From the NCBI RefSeq assembly GCF_000337035.1, contig NZ_AOJL01000011.1, positions 29,774 to 93,773 on the forward strand: a DNA stretch of 64,000 bases, read 5' to 3'. The stretch is from Halorubrum coriense DSM 10284. Its GTDB lineage: Archaea > Halobacteriota > Halobacteria > Halobacteriales > Haloferacaceae. The notes below the pieces were generated by a model that was given only the letters and a program-made list of their open reading frames with translations, had not been told where the DNA came from and did no database searches. Position numbers and translations under genes: made by a program. Below, one piece after another: positions 17,956-27,079 of this stretch (position 1 is the first letter of the stretch; every line of letters starts with the position of its first letter).

Positions 17956-18576
17956 TTATTTGCTCGTTACAAACAATCCATCAACAACCGTCTCAATGAG
18001 GGCATCTTCAATTTGATCATACTCAACACCACTATCGGCGCCTACCGGCGCGTCTCGTGCTCGCACCGTGAACACGAGTGAAATAAAGAGCTGATCTATT
18101 AGATCTTTGTCATCGAAGCGAAATGTGTCAAGCTCTGCCCACCGCTCAACGAAAGGGAGGTCTGGGCTACTTGATTTGTCTTTGGTAAACTTCCCGTCTG
18201 CTTCTAATTTCTCAAGCTGGTCTTGGAGCGTTCGCAGCTCTCCTTCGACAATTAGCGCGGAGATGAGAGGGTTGGCTTGAACCTCTGCTAGCGTTGTTTT
18301 TAAGAAAAGCCGTACCTCCTCACGTGGTGTCTCACCGTCCACAACAGCCTCCGCAATTTTCTGTTCAAGTCTCTTGCGTTCTAGCAGGAGGACCTTGACA
18401 TATAGTTCCTCCTTCGAATCAAAAAATTGATAAAAAGTGCTTGTCCCGATTCCGACTTCAGTAGTTAGGTCGCTAATGCGGGTCCGTTCAAACCCATACT
18501 GCGTAAACAGCTCTCGCCCTGTCTCGACCAATTGAGAGCGAATGCGCTCTCTGTCTTCATCGCTGAAGCGACTCAT
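17956..18576 (-). CDS. TetR/AcrR family regulator, divergent from the RND exporter operon
   Basis: A 206-aa repressor. The N-terminal HTH is typical: FTQYGFERTRISDLTTEVG, then IGTSTFYQFFDSKEELYVKV. The C-terminal helical domain would bind an inducer. It is transcribed away from a CARDB/RND operon that begins 215 bases upstream, the classic layout of a local TetR repressor controlling an efflux pump and itself. The shared promoter region contains two copies of TGAACGCTT (18589-18597, 18665-18673) that might be part of the operator. It starts MSRFSDEDRERIRSQLVE. Confidence 0.93.
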   Translation of the reverse strand: MSRFSDEDRERIRSQLVETGRELFTQYGFERTRISDLTTEVGIGTSTFYQFFDSKEELYVKVLLLERKRLEQKIAEAVVDGETPREEVRLFLKTTLAEVQANPLISALIVEGELRTLQDQLEKLEADGKFTKDKSSSPDLPFVERWAELDTFRFDDKDLIDQLFISLVFTVRARDAPVGADSGVEYDQIEDALIETVVDGLFVTSK

Positions 18577-18588
18577 TTGCCTTCTCGC

Positions 18589-18673
18589 TGAACGCTTTTT
18601 ACTGAGTGACTTAGCTTCATCGACTGGCCATTAGGATTCTACGAACAAAATGTTTATCAATTCGTGAACGCTT
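18589..18673. promoter_or_regulatory. Candidate TetR operator region with 9-bp direct repeats
   Basis: Between the divergent genes, TGAACGCTT occurs at 18589-18597 and 18665-18673. The second copy lies in the near-dyad GTGAACGCTTAC, and just before it ACGAA (18641-18645) and TTCGT (18661-18665) form a short inverted repeat. These are candidate binding sites for the TetR protein encoded at 17956; assignment is speculative. Confidence 0.3.
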
Positions 18674-18791
18674 ACAATAGTACACGTCGAATGAAGGACT
18701 CCAGCAGCGTAACCGGTGAAGAAGGGCCTATAGCGCACAACGCAGTGCTACACAAAATAGCAACTCTTTGTCGAACAGTAGGGTGGTCTCA

Positions 18792-20471
18792 ATGAACCAC
18801 CGGCCGATTTTTGCTATCTTCATTACAGCACTCTTGCTCACCAGCGGGATAGTCGGCGGTGCCATGGGAGCGACTCCGATAGACTCGCCTACAGGCGAAA
18901 CAGCAAGCTCAGATCTCGCTGTATCGTCTGTACCCGGTTCTTCGGTTCAACAAGCAGCAACGCTTGTTCGGGGTGAACCAGACCTGTCTGTGGTGATTGC
19001 TCAGCCAGAAGTAACCCCTGGACAAACGAATCAGGTCACACTCCGGATTGTAAACGACGGGGATGTTGACCTTGGGACAGCACAGACTCGCGAGGTTGTT
19101 ACAACCGCACGCAGTGTCCGGCTGTCCGCGAAGGCTGATAATTCGCCGCTTACTGTTGAGACTGAAACGCTGGCACTTGGTGCTGTCACCGAGGATCGAC
19201 CCCGTGAAGTAACAATTCCGGTGAGTGTACCAAATGGTACTGACCCAGGAAACTACGATCTTGAAATCGAATTAGAGTACTCTTACACGTCTCAGCAGAG
19301 TGGCCGAACCACATACGATGAAGAAGACACGGTAACAGCCAACGTTGAGGTTGAAGTGAGTAACGACGCACGGTTCAAGATCACCGATATAACAACTGAT
19401 TCACAGATTGGTGATCAGGGTACGCTTGAAGCGACAATTAAGAATGTCGGCGCAACAGCCGCTTACGACGCTACCGTGGCTCTCGAGTCATCAAGTTCTG
19501 GGCTAGCACTTGGTCAACGCAGCTCGGACGCTGCGCGGGTCCAATCAATCGAGCCCGGTGAAACAGTCACTGTCCCGTATGACGTTTCGTTTAGCTCGAC
19601 ATCCCCAACCCGAGAGTACGCCATTTCCGGCCAAGTCTCGTTTGACTCACCTGATGGCATCCAACACATTGACCAGGGCCTCACAGCGGGTGTGACGCCG
19701 CTTGGAGAACAGACGTTCACACTCGGGAACGTTGAGTCGACGCTTCGTGTCGGTGAAGACGGTGAGCTTACCGGCACAATTACCAACACTGGTCCTGTCA
19801 CCGCAGATAACGTCGTTGTCCGATACGCAGACACTGCTGGGAATATTATCCCGATTGAACAATCGGCGGCAGTTGGGTCACTAGCTTCCGGTCAGTCGAC
19901 AGAGTTTAGCTTACCGCTCTCGATCGGAGGTAAGGCTGAGCCAGGGCTCCGTACTATCGACTTTGCTGTCCAATATCGCAATGATGGTGGTGAAGCACGG
20001 GCCTACAGCGATGTCGTTGTCAACGCCGAGGTTGCCCCAGAACGAGACCGCTTCAGCGTCGCCATCGAAAACCGCACCATCGATGCTGACGGGACGCGGA
20101 CTGTCCAGGTGACCGTGACGAACAACCTTGGCGAGCCCGCAAGCGACCTCGAAGCGCGTCTGTTCGCGAACGACCCGCTCGAGACCGGCGACACTGACAC
20201 CGGCTACGTCCAGTCGCTTGGAGCCGGAGAGTCGACGACTATGATGTTCGAACTCTCTACAACGGGCTCGGCCACACCCGGGAGTACCTACCCAATATCG
20301 CTCGACTTCCGGTACGACGACGTCGACGGTGATAGCCAGCTTTCAGACACTTACCGAGTTCCGATCGAAGTGACTGCCAGTGAGGGCGGTGGGCTTCCGC
20401 TCCCCATCATCTTCCTCGCCGTACTCGTGGTCGGAACCGGTGGATTGATCGTCTACCGGAGGCGGCAGTAG
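18792..20471 (+). CDS. Secreted CARDB/COG1361 protein with C-terminal membrane anchor, RND operon
   Basis: A 559-aa extracellular protein. It has a signal peptide (IFAIFITALLLTSGIVGGAMG), then about four CARDB-like repeats recognisable by NxG/NTG-type turns (VTLRIVNDGDVDLG, ATIKNVGATAAYDATV, GTITNTGPVTADNVVV, VTVTNNLGEPASDL). One C-terminal helix follows (LPLPIIFLAVLVVGTGGLIVY), ending RRRQ. I chose the ATG at 18792; a TTG at 18768 or GTG at 18783 would only lengthen the N-terminus before the signal peptide. Three bases separate it from the RND gene, so they are one operon. From family knowledge, COG1361 proteins are S-layer-like. A role as extracytoplasmic partner of the pump is inferred. 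Confidence 0.8.
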   Translation: MNHRPIFAIFITALLLTSGIVGGAMGATPIDSPTGETASSDLAVSSVPGSSVQQAATLVRGEPDLSVVIAQPEVTPGQTNQVTLRIVNDGDVDLGTAQTREVVTTARSVRLSAKADNSPLTVETETLALGAVTEDRPREVTIPVSVPNGTDPGNYDLEIELEYSYTSQQSGRTTYDEEDTVTANVEVEVSNDARFKITDITTDSQIGDQGTLEATIKNVGATAAYDATVALESSSSGLALGQRSSDAARVQSIEPGETVTVPYDVSFSSTSPTREYAISGQVSFDSPDGIQHIDQGLTAGVTPLGEQTFTLGNVESTLRVGEDGELTGTITNTGPVTADNVVVRYADTAGNIIPIEQSAAVGSLASGQSTEFSLPLSIGGKAEPGLRTIDFAVQYRNDGGEARAYSDVVVNAEVAPERDRFSVAIENRTIDADGTRTVQVTVTNNLGEPASDLEARLFANDPLETGDTDTGYVQSLGAGESTTMMFELSTTGSATPGSTYPISLDFRYDDVDGDSQLSDTYRVPIEVTASEGGGLPLPIIFLAVLVVGTGGLIVYRRRQ

Positions 20472-20474
20472 CTG

Positions 20475-22949
20475 ATGTCACTCAGTGATCGGATCGAGTC
20501 GGGTATTCGCCGACTCAACGACGCCATCGTAGACCGACCGCGACAGGTGATTGTCGCATTCTTAGTGCTTACTGCGGTGTTTGCCGGTGGGATCGGACTC
20601 GTCAGCACCGACACTGGGGCGACTGATTCGTTCACTGAGGGGCTTGCCGAGCAGGAAGCGCTAGACGCAGTCAACCAGGAGTTTGATGACCCGTTCGAAG
20701 CAGATAGCGAGTCAACCCAACTCATTCACACCGGCGGAAACGTCCTCACAAAGGAGGAACTCACCCGCGAACTGCGGCTCCTTGAAGATCTTTCCCAACG
20801 GGACAACCTACGAGTCGAGTCGACCAACGGTCCGGCGACGGTTGTCGCGAGCGCGATCGACCCGTCCGCGACAACGATCACCGAGAAGCGACGTGCGCTT
20901 GAGGCAGCGAGCCCGACAGCGGTTCGCCAGACGGTCCGGCAGCTGTCTGAGAACCCGCAGTTTAGCCGCGCGGTGTCAACGGATTTCAATCCAACTGCCG
21001 TCAGCGCGTCGGCGTCGATCACAGTCATATCGCACGACGTGCCCGCCGGTTTCTCAGGGCTTCAGGAGCTCCAAACGACCGTCCAGTCGATCACGAACGA
21101 CTACCCGAGCGACATCCGGGCTTTCGGCACCGGCGTGACGAACGCGGAAACGGCGAACGTCATCGGCGACTCGCTCACAATTGTGATGCCGGTCGTCGTG
21201 ATCCTGCTGCTGATATTCCTCGTGGTCGCGTATCGGGACCCGATTGACCTGTCACTGGGACTTTTATCGCTGCTGATGACCGTTGTGTGGACCTTCGGCT
21301 TTCTTGGCTACTCCGGAATCCCGTTTAGTCAACAGATGATCTCCGTCCCGGTGTTGTTGCTTGCCGTTGGGGTCGACTTTGGGATCCACATCATTAACCG
21401 GTACCGTGAGGAGGCTGTCAAGGGGTACAGCGCCATCGAGGCGATGCGGGAGGCAAACAATCAGCTGATGATTGCATTCATCATTGTCACCGCCACAACC
21501 GTGTTCGGGTTCGGTGCCAATGTGATCTCTGACCTCGGTCCAATCCGCGACCTCGGCATCGCCTCGGCGATCGGGATCATCTTCACATTCCTGATCTTTG
21601 GGCTGTTCCTACCAGCGGCGAAGCTTGAGGTCGACAAACTTCGCGACGCTTACGGCGTGCCCGAGTTCAATTCCGCACCGATCTCCTCGAGTGATTCGAC
21701 GCTCGGCAAGCTGCTCAGCTTCCCGACTCAGGTCAGCCAGTACGCGCCGATCGCGCTTGTGATCGTCCTACTCATTTCGGGGGGAATGGCAACAGCGTAC
21801 GGCAGCGGCGTCGACACCACCTTCGAGACTGAAGACTTCCTCCCGCCGGAAGAGCTCCCCGAGTACGTCACTGCACTCCCGGGGCCGTTCGCGCCGAGCG
21901 AGTACACCGTTGCGGAGACGATCTCGCTGCTGGAGGACCGCTTCTCGACTAGCCAAGACCAATCCGTGAAGATATACGCTGAGGGGAACTTCGAAGAGGA
22001 TCACGCGCTCGAAGCACTCGTCGCCCCGAACGGGGATCCGCCTAGGACGCTCGCCGTTGCTGAGGGCGGCCGCGCTCGCCCGACAAGCATCATCACGGTG
22101 ATCCAGTCGCAGGCTGAGCGAGACCCAGAATTTGGACGACTCGTTGCCCGCAGCGATGTCGACGGCAACGGCGTTCCCGATCGTAATCTAGAGCGTATCT
22201 ACGACGAGCTATTCGCGTCGCCGGCCGGTGATCGGGCGAAACAGTATCTCACGCCCGACCGCCGAAAGGCACAGATCGAGTACGCCATCGACTCGAGCGC
22301 GACCCAGAGCGAAGCCGCGGCCGACGCCCGCCAGTTCGCTGATGACTTCCGGCCCCAAGCGACCGCAACCGGCCAGCTCGTGGTGTTCGCCGCGGTCACG
22401 GATATCATCTTCAACTCTGCGATCCAAGGACTAATCCTCGCGATGGGGCTCACCGGGATTTTCCTTGTCATCGCCTATGGCGTGTTGGAGGGGAAACCGC
22501 TGCTCGGGATCGTTAACCTGTTTCCGATCGCGATTGCGATCGCATTCCTCCTTGGTACAATGCGTGCGCTTGGGCTCTCGCTCAACGCGTTAACGGCGAC
22601 GATTCTGTCGATTTCAATCGGACTCGGGATCGCGTACTCCGTTCACGCAACTCACCGGTTCATCGATGAGTACAACGAGAACGGGGACGCACTCACGTCG
22701 ATGATCATCACGTTCTCCGGAACGGGTGGCGCGCTGCTCGGCAGTATGCTCACCACATCGCTTGGTACTGGAGCGCTTGCGCTTGCGATCACGCCCGTGC
22801 TTGGGGATTTCGGGCTACTCATGGCTTTGAGCGTGGTATACTCGTTTATTTTCACGATCGTTGCGCTCCCCCCTGCCGTTCTCCTGTGGGAACGGTACCA
22901 ACCTAGTGGAACAGGGGCTGAGGTGTCGTCGCCCCCGTCCCACCACTAA
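20475..22949 (+). CDS. RND superfamily exporter (MMPL/HAE3-like)
   Basis: An 824-aa polytopic membrane protein with the duplicated RND plan. Each half has one helix (VIVAFLVLTAVFAGGIGLV; IALVIVLLISGGMATAYGSG), a large external domain, and a block of five helices. The first block reads LTIVMPVVVILLLIFLVVAY, with DFGIHIINRYREE at the proton-relay region; the second contains GIAYSVHATHRFIDEY. These 'FGIHxxxRYxEE' and 'AYSVHxxHRFxxE' signatures are typical of archaeal MMPL/HAE3 transporters. It probably exports lipids, hydrophobic compounds or envelope precursors using an ion gradient. It sits in an operon with the CARDB protein and is probably repressed by the divergent TetR. Confidence 0.93.
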   Translation: MSLSDRIESGIRRLNDAIVDRPRQVIVAFLVLTAVFAGGIGLVSTDTGATDSFTEGLAEQEALDAVNQEFDDPFEADSESTQLIHTGGNVLTKEELTRELRLLEDLSQRDNLRVESTNGPATVVASAIDPSATTITEKRRALEAASPTAVRQTVRQLSENPQFSRAVSTDFNPTAVSASASITVISHDVPAGFSGLQELQTTVQSITNDYPSDIRAFGTGVTNAETANVIGDSLTIVMPVVVILLLIFLVVAYRDPIDLSLGLLSLLMTVVWTFGFLGYSGIPFSQQMISVPVLLLAVGVDFGIHIINRYREEAVKGYSAIEAMREANNQLMIAFIIVTATTVFGFGANVISDLGPIRDLGIASAIGIIFTFLIFGLFLPAAKLEVDKLRDAYGVPEFNSAPISSSDSTLGKLLSFPTQVSQYAPIALVIVLLISGGMATAYGSGVDTTFETEDFLPPEELPEYVTALPGPFAPSEYTVAETISLLEDRFSTSQDQSVKIYAEGNFEEDHALEALVAPNGDPPRTLAVAEGGRARPTSIITVIQSQAERDPEFGRLVARSDVDGNGVPDRNLERIYDELFASPAGDRAKQYLTPDRRKAQIEYAIDSSATQSEAAADARQFADDFRPQATATGQLVVFAAVTDIIFNSAIQGLILAMGLTGIFLVIAYGVLEGKPLLGIVNLFPIAIAIAFLLGTMRALGLSLNALTATILSISIGLGIAYSVHATHRFIDEYNENGDALTSMIITFSGTGGALLGSMLTTSLGTGALALAITPVLGDFGLLMALSVVYSFIFTIVALPPAVLLWERYQPSGTGAEVSSPPSHH

Positions 22950-23692
22950 GACGGAGACACGTTTTACTCTCTGTGGGTTGTTCAGATTTCTATCACTGTT
23001 GTGTCCACTGCCCGTGCCATTGATTTGCGAAGCCTTCAGGATCCTCCCTCTGAATCGGGCTGAATCCTCTCTCAGACCCGGAACAGTCAAAAATAATATG
23101 GAAACATTTGTGTGACAAGATAGCTTGAAGTACATCGAGTTATATCATGTTAATGCTAGTCACTGGCACGAATACCTGTCTGATAGCCGGCTTGGCACTT
23201 GCTATCAGTACCCAGATGTGGCGGTGGCTAGTAACCCATCGTGAAAGCTTCCGGTCTGGGAGGCTGACACCTTGGCGTGACATTAAGGACCGCTTCCAGC
23301 TCTGTGCTGGTGCGGGCCTTACACTGCCAAACGGCAGTTCGGTGAGTGTACTTTCTAGCCGTGGAGTGGTCCGTGTCACTCACTGTCGGGTCGAGATTTG
23401 ATCGCCACTACGCCCAAGCCCGCCTCGTCCCTTGGCGACGGCTGCGCCGTCTCGAACCCGGCTCCGTTTCGGTGACGCCGCACTGCGCTACGAGCTGGCA
23501 GCGAACCCGCGCAGGCTCTCCTCACGGCCGACACGTGCCCCGCGAAGACCAACTTCGCATCCCCGCGATAGTCGCTCGTCGAAGCGACCACGGGGGCGTT
23601 GACATCGATACCACGATGAATCCGTGATGGTGCCGTGAGACTACAAAGACTTACACATAAGTGGACTTCGGCCGGACCGACGCGCCCAGTCG
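22950..23692. other. Gene-poor junction between low-GC and high-GC halves
   Basis: A 743-base stretch without a supported gene. An open frame at 23147-23401 (84 codons, hydrophobic start) has no recognised family and no clear promoter. From about 23400 to 23630 the sequence becomes GC-rich, while no coherent protein can be read. This marks the change from island-like to core-like composition. Confidence 0.45.
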
Positions 23693-25342
23693 CTACTCGT
23701 TCTGGATGAACTCGCCCGAGCAGTCGTACTCGATCAGCTCGTACTCGTCCGCGGCCTCGACCGTTCCGTTGTAGGGGTTCGTCCGCTCATACCCCCGGTA
23801 GATCGTCACAGTCTCGACATCCGTCTCGTGGGTGCGGTTCCAGTCGCCACAGAGGTAGTTCGCGAGGTACGAGCGGTGGTTCTCGTTGTCGGCGCCGTCG
23901 ACGTTCTTGAGGTACTTCCGCCACCGCGAGGTCCGGTAAGTGGTCTCCGCGCGGTCGGGTCTGTCGAAGGTGACCGCGGCGTCGCGGTACACGTCGCGCT
24001 CGGTCCCGTCTTCGAGCGCGCCGACCGCGACGATCCAGCGGGTCGTGTGGATCGGGTCGGGCGCGAACATCTGCCACGACTGGGTCATCTCGACGGTGTC
24101 CAAGGCGTCCTCGGCGGGGTCTGGAACCTCGGCGTAGCCGACTGATGCCGCGCTCGACAAGAGGATCAACACGAGGAACGCGTACGGGAGGACCGTCGTG
24201 AAGAGGACGCGACCGCGGGCGAGCCCCCCACTTCGGAGGGCGGCGAGCCGCTCCGCGCCGACCGGTCGCGGGAGCGCGGCGTCGACCGCGTTCAGGCGCC
24301 GCGCCAGCGAGACGCACCGGGCTCGCCAGCTTGCGACCCCCCGCGCCCAGTTCAGTCGGTCGACGACGCGCGCGACGACGTCCCAAACCGGGGTTTGGAA
24401 GAACGGGAGGAAGCCGACGACGACGACGACCGGGAAGAGGCCGACACGGATCGTGACCGCCATCCCAAGGTGCATCCCGACGAACAGCGACGCGAGGACG
24501 GCGCGCGGGAACCCGGTGAGCAGGAGCAACAGCGGCGACGCGAACAGCAGCGCCACCCACAACACGGTGAACGCGCGCAGAAGCGGGGTGAACGCAGCGA
24601 GATAGTCTCCGAGGAGGTAGCTGAACTGGTCGGCCTGCATGACGTACACGACCGCCTCGCCGCTCATCCAGAGCTCGCTCTCGAACTTGTGGACGGCGTT
24701 CGTCAGGTACATGACCAACACCTGCGCGAGGACCGCCATCGCGGCCACGTTCGCCACCGCGGTCTCGGTCGCGTCCAGCGCCGAGACGCCGGCGTCGCCG
24801 TCCGCCGTCAGGTCGGTCTCTTCCTCTCTTCCGTCCCGCGCGTCCGGCCCCCTAACGGCGTCGACCGACCAGCGCGCGCCGAGCGGGAGGAAGAGACTCC
24901 AGAACAGCAGAGCGAGGAGTAGGTCGTCGCCCGCGTTCAACACCATCGGATTTCGGGCGTGGAGGGAGAGGAGCAACAGCCACGAGGCCGCGGTCGCGAG
25001 CCGGGTCCGGTACCCGACGCACAGCGCGAGGGCGACCGCGCCCGCGACGGCGAACACCAGCGCGACAGCCCACGGCTCGCCGACGAGGGCGTGGACCGAG
25101 AGCGTCCCCGCGTAGTCCGCGAACAGCGCGCGGCGGGGGAGGACGCCGGCGTCCGTGTAGAAGGCGGTCAACGAGCGCGACCGCGCCGCGAGGTCGGCGA
25201 GGAGCACCGCCCCGAGCCCGATTCGGAAGGCCGCGAGCGCGCGTCGGTCGACCGCGACGCGCGCCGCCAGCGCGGTCGAGAGCCGGCCGACGAGGGCCGC
25301 GACTCGCGAGCGAGCGGTGTCATCGGGGCGCGTTCCGTTCAT
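23693..25342 (-). CDS. HTTM domain protein (vitamin K-dependent carboxylase-like)
   Basis: A 549-aa membrane protein. The N-terminal two thirds form the HTTM domain: DRRALAAFRIGLGAVLLADL, ARNPMVLNAGDDLLLALLF, then several helices. A C-terminal extracellular part follows with MTQSWQMFAPDP, WRKYLKN and NYLCGDWNRTH. HTTM proteins are related to the membrane part of vitamin K-dependent gamma-carboxylase; their archaeal role is unknown. The motifs SLHARNP and QMFAPDP are seen across haloarchaeal members. It is the first clear GC-rich, core-type gene in the window. The start ATG at 25342 gives a short polar tail before the first helix. It stands alone, tail-to-tail with no close partner. Confidence 0.88.
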   Translation of the reverse strand: MNGTRPDDTARSRVAALVGRLSTALAARVAVDRRALAAFRIGLGAVLLADLAARSRSLTAFYTDAGVLPRRALFADYAGTLSVHALVGEPWAVALVFAVAGAVALALCVGYRTRLATAASWLLLLSLHARNPMVLNAGDDLLLALLFWSLFLPLGARWSVDAVRGPDARDGREEETDLTADGDAGVSALDATETAVANVAAMAVLAQVLVMYLTNAVHKFESELWMSGEAVVYVMQADQFSYLLGDYLAAFTPLLRAFTVLWVALLFASPLLLLLTGFPRAVLASLFVGMHLGMAVTIRVGLFPVVVVVGFLPFFQTPVWDVVARVVDRLNWARGVASWRARCVSLARRLNAVDAALPRPVGAERLAALRSGGLARGRVLFTTVLPYAFLVLILLSSAASVGYAEVPDPAEDALDTVEMTQSWQMFAPDPIHTTRWIVAVGALEDGTERDVYRDAAVTFDRPDRAETTYRTSRWRKYLKNVDGADNENHRSYLANYLCGDWNRTHETDVETVTIYRGYERTNPYNGTVEAADEYELIEYDCSGEFIQNE

Positions 25343-25455
25343 AATATCGTCATTCGTCGCTCAGCGTGACTCCTGACTCGACCGTGATAAGCTTGGTGTC
25401 GCCGCCTTGGCCCGGGGCAATCGCCGCGAGCGAGACGCCCGGCGGCGAGCCCGTT

Positions 25456-25911
25456 TTACGCCTCGTCGCGCTCGACGACGACCGTCCGCCCGGTCAGCTT
25501 CTCGGGGGTGAACCGGTAGAGCTCGATGTCGAGGTCCGGCTTGTCGGCGGCCCAGATCTCGAAAAGCGGGCGCTGCGTCTCGCCGTACTGCGCGATTGTC
25601 TCAGGGGTGAGCTCCTCGAGGTCGACCCGTTCGAGCGCGCCGACGCCGACGACGCTCGCGTACTCGTCGTCGTCGTCGCCGTAGACGACCACGCGGGCCT
25701 GCGGCGTCGACGCGAGGAACTCGCGCTTCTCGCTGTCGGGCGTCGACACCAACCGGAGATACAGCTCGCGGTCGTCGGCGTCGTACCCGTAAGAGATCGG
25801 GATCGCGTACGGCGCGTCGTCGCGCGCGAGCGCGAGGACGCCCGTCTCGTGGCGCGACAGGTGTGCGTCCACCTCGGCCGGCGACATCTCGACCTCGCTG
25901 TTCGTCGGCAT
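25456..25911 (-). CDS. Pyridoxamine 5'-phosphate oxidase-like flavin-binding protein
   Basis: A 151-aa split-barrel protein. It starts MPTNSEVEMSPAEVDAHLSR and contains TGVLALARDDAPYAIPISYGYD, then LVSTPDSEKREFLAS, RVVVYGDDDDEYASVVGVG. This is the common haloarchaeal PNPOx-like family ('pyridoxamine 5'-phosphate oxidase family protein'). It may bind FMN, heme or F420; the true substrate is unknown. I chose the ATG at 25911 because the upstream frame to 26067 is Arg/Ser-rich and does not look haloarchaeal. It is a monocistronic gene. Confidence 0.88.
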   Translation of the reverse strand: MPTNSEVEMSPAEVDAHLSRHETGVLALARDDAPYAIPISYGYDADDRELYLRLVSTPDSEKREFLASTPQARVVVYGDDDDEYASVVGVGALERVDLEELTPETIAQYGETQRPLFEIWAADKPDLDIELYRFTPEKLTGRTVVVERDEA

Positions 25912-26105
25912 ACCCGCTCTTCCGCGTACGAGGTGATAAAGGAAACGAGACGGCACAGACGGCGCGACGCGCGGGGATGCGACGACGAGACGATGCGAGG
26001 CCGATGGGCGGGAACGCGGCGACGAGACGATACAAGCTCGACCGGTTAGGTCGTGATGACGCGGCACAGCACGCGGGGACCGCGGGGCGATCGTTTCTCA
26101 GCCGC

Positions 26106-26264
26106 TCAGCCGACCGTCGGTGCCTCGCCCATGTCCTCCTCGGTGACCGGCGCTCCGCAGACGACACAGCCCGTCTCGAGCAGCGTCGACCGCATCGCGT
26201 TGTCCACCTCGATCGAGCGCCGACACTCCGGGCAGACGAAGGTGTGGGTGGATCGCCCCGTCAT
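26106..26264 (-). CDS. Small zinc-ribbon protein (DUF7560-like)
   Basis: A 52-aa protein with two CxxC knuckles: FVCPECRRSIEVDNAMR and GCVVCGAPVTEEDM. The pattern matches small haloarchaeal zinc-ribbon proteins that I know as DUF7560. Such proteins usually sit beside regulators and are thought to be structural or regulatory; function is unproven. The ATG at 26264 was preferred over the upstream ATGs (up to 26294) because the family begins shortly before the first cysteine pair. It lies 64 bases downstream of the HTH gene, on the same strand. Confidence 0.75.
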   Translation of the reverse strand: MTGRSTHTFVCPECRRSIEVDNAMRSTLLETGCVVCGAPVTEEDMGEAPTVG

Positions 26265-26328
26265 ACCTGTGGGTACGCTACCCACGCTCATCAAACGGGT
26301 CGCGGATTCTCGCGGCTTCGGAACGCGA

Positions 26329-26964
26329 TTAATCGAGCAGCGACCCGAACAGCTTCCGCTGGGCGGCCGCGACGTGTTCGGTGAACGTCGACCGGCCGAT
26401 CCCGAGCGACTCGGCGACCTCCCCGGCGTTGGCCCCCTTGGGGTGATCGAAGTACCCCGCGTCGTAGGCGGCCGCGAGCACCTCGCGCTGCCGCTCCGTC
26501 AGCTCGCTCCGATCGACGGTGACCAGATCTGTCTCCGTCGGCGTCGTCGTCGACTGGAGCAGCCGCAACACCTCCATGTCCGGACACCGGTCGCGGAACG
26601 CCTCCAACACCGACCGCAGCGTCGGCAGGTCGCCCGCGTGGAAGGTGAGCCGGAGCCGCCCGTCGCGGATCACCGCCTCCGAAAGCGGCGTCTCGTGGCG
26701 GTCAAGGACGGCAAACGGCGAGTCGGAGTCGACGGCCGCGTCGAACCGGTACGCGGCCCGCCCACCGTAGTCGAAGACGACCTCAACTCCCTCGGGAACC
26801 GAGAGGTCGGCGTCCCCAATGAACTCCACGACGACGCGGCCGGCGTCGTCAGCGGGCGTACAGCGCGCAATCTCGGCGACCGTCGCCGCGCCGTCGACGA
26901 CGCCGTCAAACGGGGACGGCGACGACGCCGGCAGCGAGACCTCCGCCCGGATTCCCGATCCCAT
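26329..26964 (-). CDS. Bacterio-opsin activator (Bat)-type HTH regulator
   Basis: A 211-aa haloarchaeal regulator. The N-terminal domain (about 1-150) is the GAF/HTH-associated sensor region seen in Bat-like proteins (VVVEFIGDADLSVPEGVEVVF). The C-terminal HTH_10 domain is diagnostic: LTERQREVLAAAYDAGYFD, HPKGANAGEVAESLGIGR, STFTEHVAAAQRKLF. The start was set at ATG 26964, because upstream residues are low-quality. It is divergent from the ArsR-like gene at 27080 and shares a 115-base promoter region with it. Its target genes are unknown; a local role with the zinc ribbon or the neighbouring HTH gene is possible. Confidence 0.92.
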   Translation of the reverse strand: MGSGIRAEVSLPASSPSPFDGVVDGAATVAEIARCTPADDAGRVVVEFIGDADLSVPEGVEVVFDYGGRAAYRFDAAVDSDSPFAVLDRHETPLSEAVIRDGRLRLTFHAGDLPTLRSVLEAFRDRCPDMEVLRLLQSTTTPTETDLVTVDRSELTERQREVLAAAYDAGYFDHPKGANAGEVAESLGIGRSTFTEHVAAAQRKLFGSLLD

Positions 26965-27079
26965 CTCGTTCGTCCCTACCTGCCCCGGGCAAAAACATTG
27001 GCGGGCGCAGGCCCGCGGTATAAAACGCCCCGCATATGATGGGCCACCGTTCGGGTGGGTGGAGCCGATACATACAGAT

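Noticed and set aside
23147..23401. An 84-codon frame with a hydrophobic start
   Set aside because: No family is recognised. The product is not acidic, and there is no clear promoter or ribosome binding site. It is more likely chance in the junction region.
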